DNA from: Methylococcus sp.
GTDB taxonomy: Bacteria > Pseudomonadota > Gammaproteobacteria > Methylococcales > Methylococcaceae
DNA length: 64,000 bases
Reading direction: 5' to 3'
NCBI GenBank assembly: GCA_028688525.1
Contig: JAQTYA010000001.1
Span: forward strand, 25,906 to 89,905
This document shows, one piece after another, positions 63,872 to 64,000 of the stretch. Position 1 is the stretch's first letter, and each line of letters opens with the position of its first letter. The translations under genes and the position numbers were made by a program. Under the pieces are notes generated by a model. It was not told the origin of the DNA, made no database searches, and saw only the letters and a program-made list of their open reading frames with translations.

Positions 63872-64000
63872 GTGCCGGAGGACAGGGAGCGATGCGAAAG
63901 CGAGCGAGTCCGACGAGCCCCTGGGTAGGCCCAGGGCCGGGCGGTCCGCCGCAGGGTAACGCGCTAGCGTTGTCCGGAGGCGGACTGCAAGGTATCCCGA
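63872..64000 (+). other. Possible structured RNA or mobile-element start, cut by the window edge
   Basis: Several GC-rich hairpins are packed together. CCCTGGG/CCCAGGG with a TAGG loop lies at 63919-63936. GTCCGCC/GGCGGAC (63944-63950 with 63979-63985) encloses AACGC-GCTA-GCGTT (63958-63971). A GC-GAAA-GC tetraloop-like motif lies near 63894-63903. An open frame from ATG 63892 runs to the edge, but its Pro/Gly-rich translation does not look like a protein. The density of nested pairs suggests a folded RNA such as the 5' part of a group II intron, but no diagnostic motif is complete. Confidence 0.35.

Noticed and set aside
1-64000. tRNA genes, rRNA genes or CRISPR arrays
   Set aside because: Reading by eye found no T-loop/acceptor combinations, rRNA segments or regularly spaced direct repeats. 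A tRNAscan or CRISPR finder run would settle this.

Overview
The window looks like chromosome from a gammaproteobacterial methanotroph of the Methylococcus type. Three things point there. First, archaeal-like genes of the methanofuran / tetrahydromethanopterin C1 pathway (mfnB plus two companion genes) sit at 40519-43175. Second, a pyrophosphate-dependent phosphofructokinase gene is followed directly by a proton-pumping pyrophosphatase (52940-56385), an arrangement known from Methylococcus capsulatus. Third, the DNA is GC-rich with ordinary gammaproteobacterial housekeeping genes. The assignment is inferred from gene content only.

Left part (1-7900): the tail of an EAL-domain protein, then a minus-strand run of dusA, folE, hemH and mrcB (tRNA modification, folate/pterin, haem, cell wall), a small membrane protein, pdxJ, a lipoprotein and an RsbW-type anti-sigma kinase. 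From 7979 to 14179 lies a plus-strand sensory cluster: beta-carbonic anhydrase, an NCS2 permease with a degenerate RsbW-like tail, a STAS protein, a UrtA-like binding protein and a chemoreceptor-like protein. Next come glyA, nrdR and the tightly packed riboflavin/thiamine operon ribD-ribE-ribBX-ribH-nusB-thiL-pgpA (14287-21572).

Middle (21573-43175): two small hypothetical genes, a GGDEF/EAL protein, and a very large multidomain polyketide synthase (25287-33941), the most unusual gene here. Its order is KS-AT-GAF-GAF-ACP-ACP-KR-DH-phosphopantetheinyl transferase-hotdog-hotdog, which resembles enediyne-type iterative synthases with extra domains. Upstream lies an exported-protein gene broken by one in-frame TGA, and a lone heavy-metal RND pump gene. 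ubiX, pyrD, a VOC protein and the methanofuran/H4MPT genes follow.

Right part (43244-64000): a CheB-like/CheR/PAS/GGDEF/EAL fusion, pgi, argH, a histidine phosphatase, a CBS-domain membrane protein, pfp-hppA, oligopeptidase A, a rubredoxin gene, a secreted phosphoesterase, a Tim44-like protein with a TlpA-like thioredoxin, hemJ, an FmdB-type zinc ribbon and a LuxR regulator. The last 130 bases fold into nested hairpins and may be the start of a structured RNA or mobile element cut by the window edge. No tRNA, rRNA, CRISPR array or recognisable transposase gene was seen.
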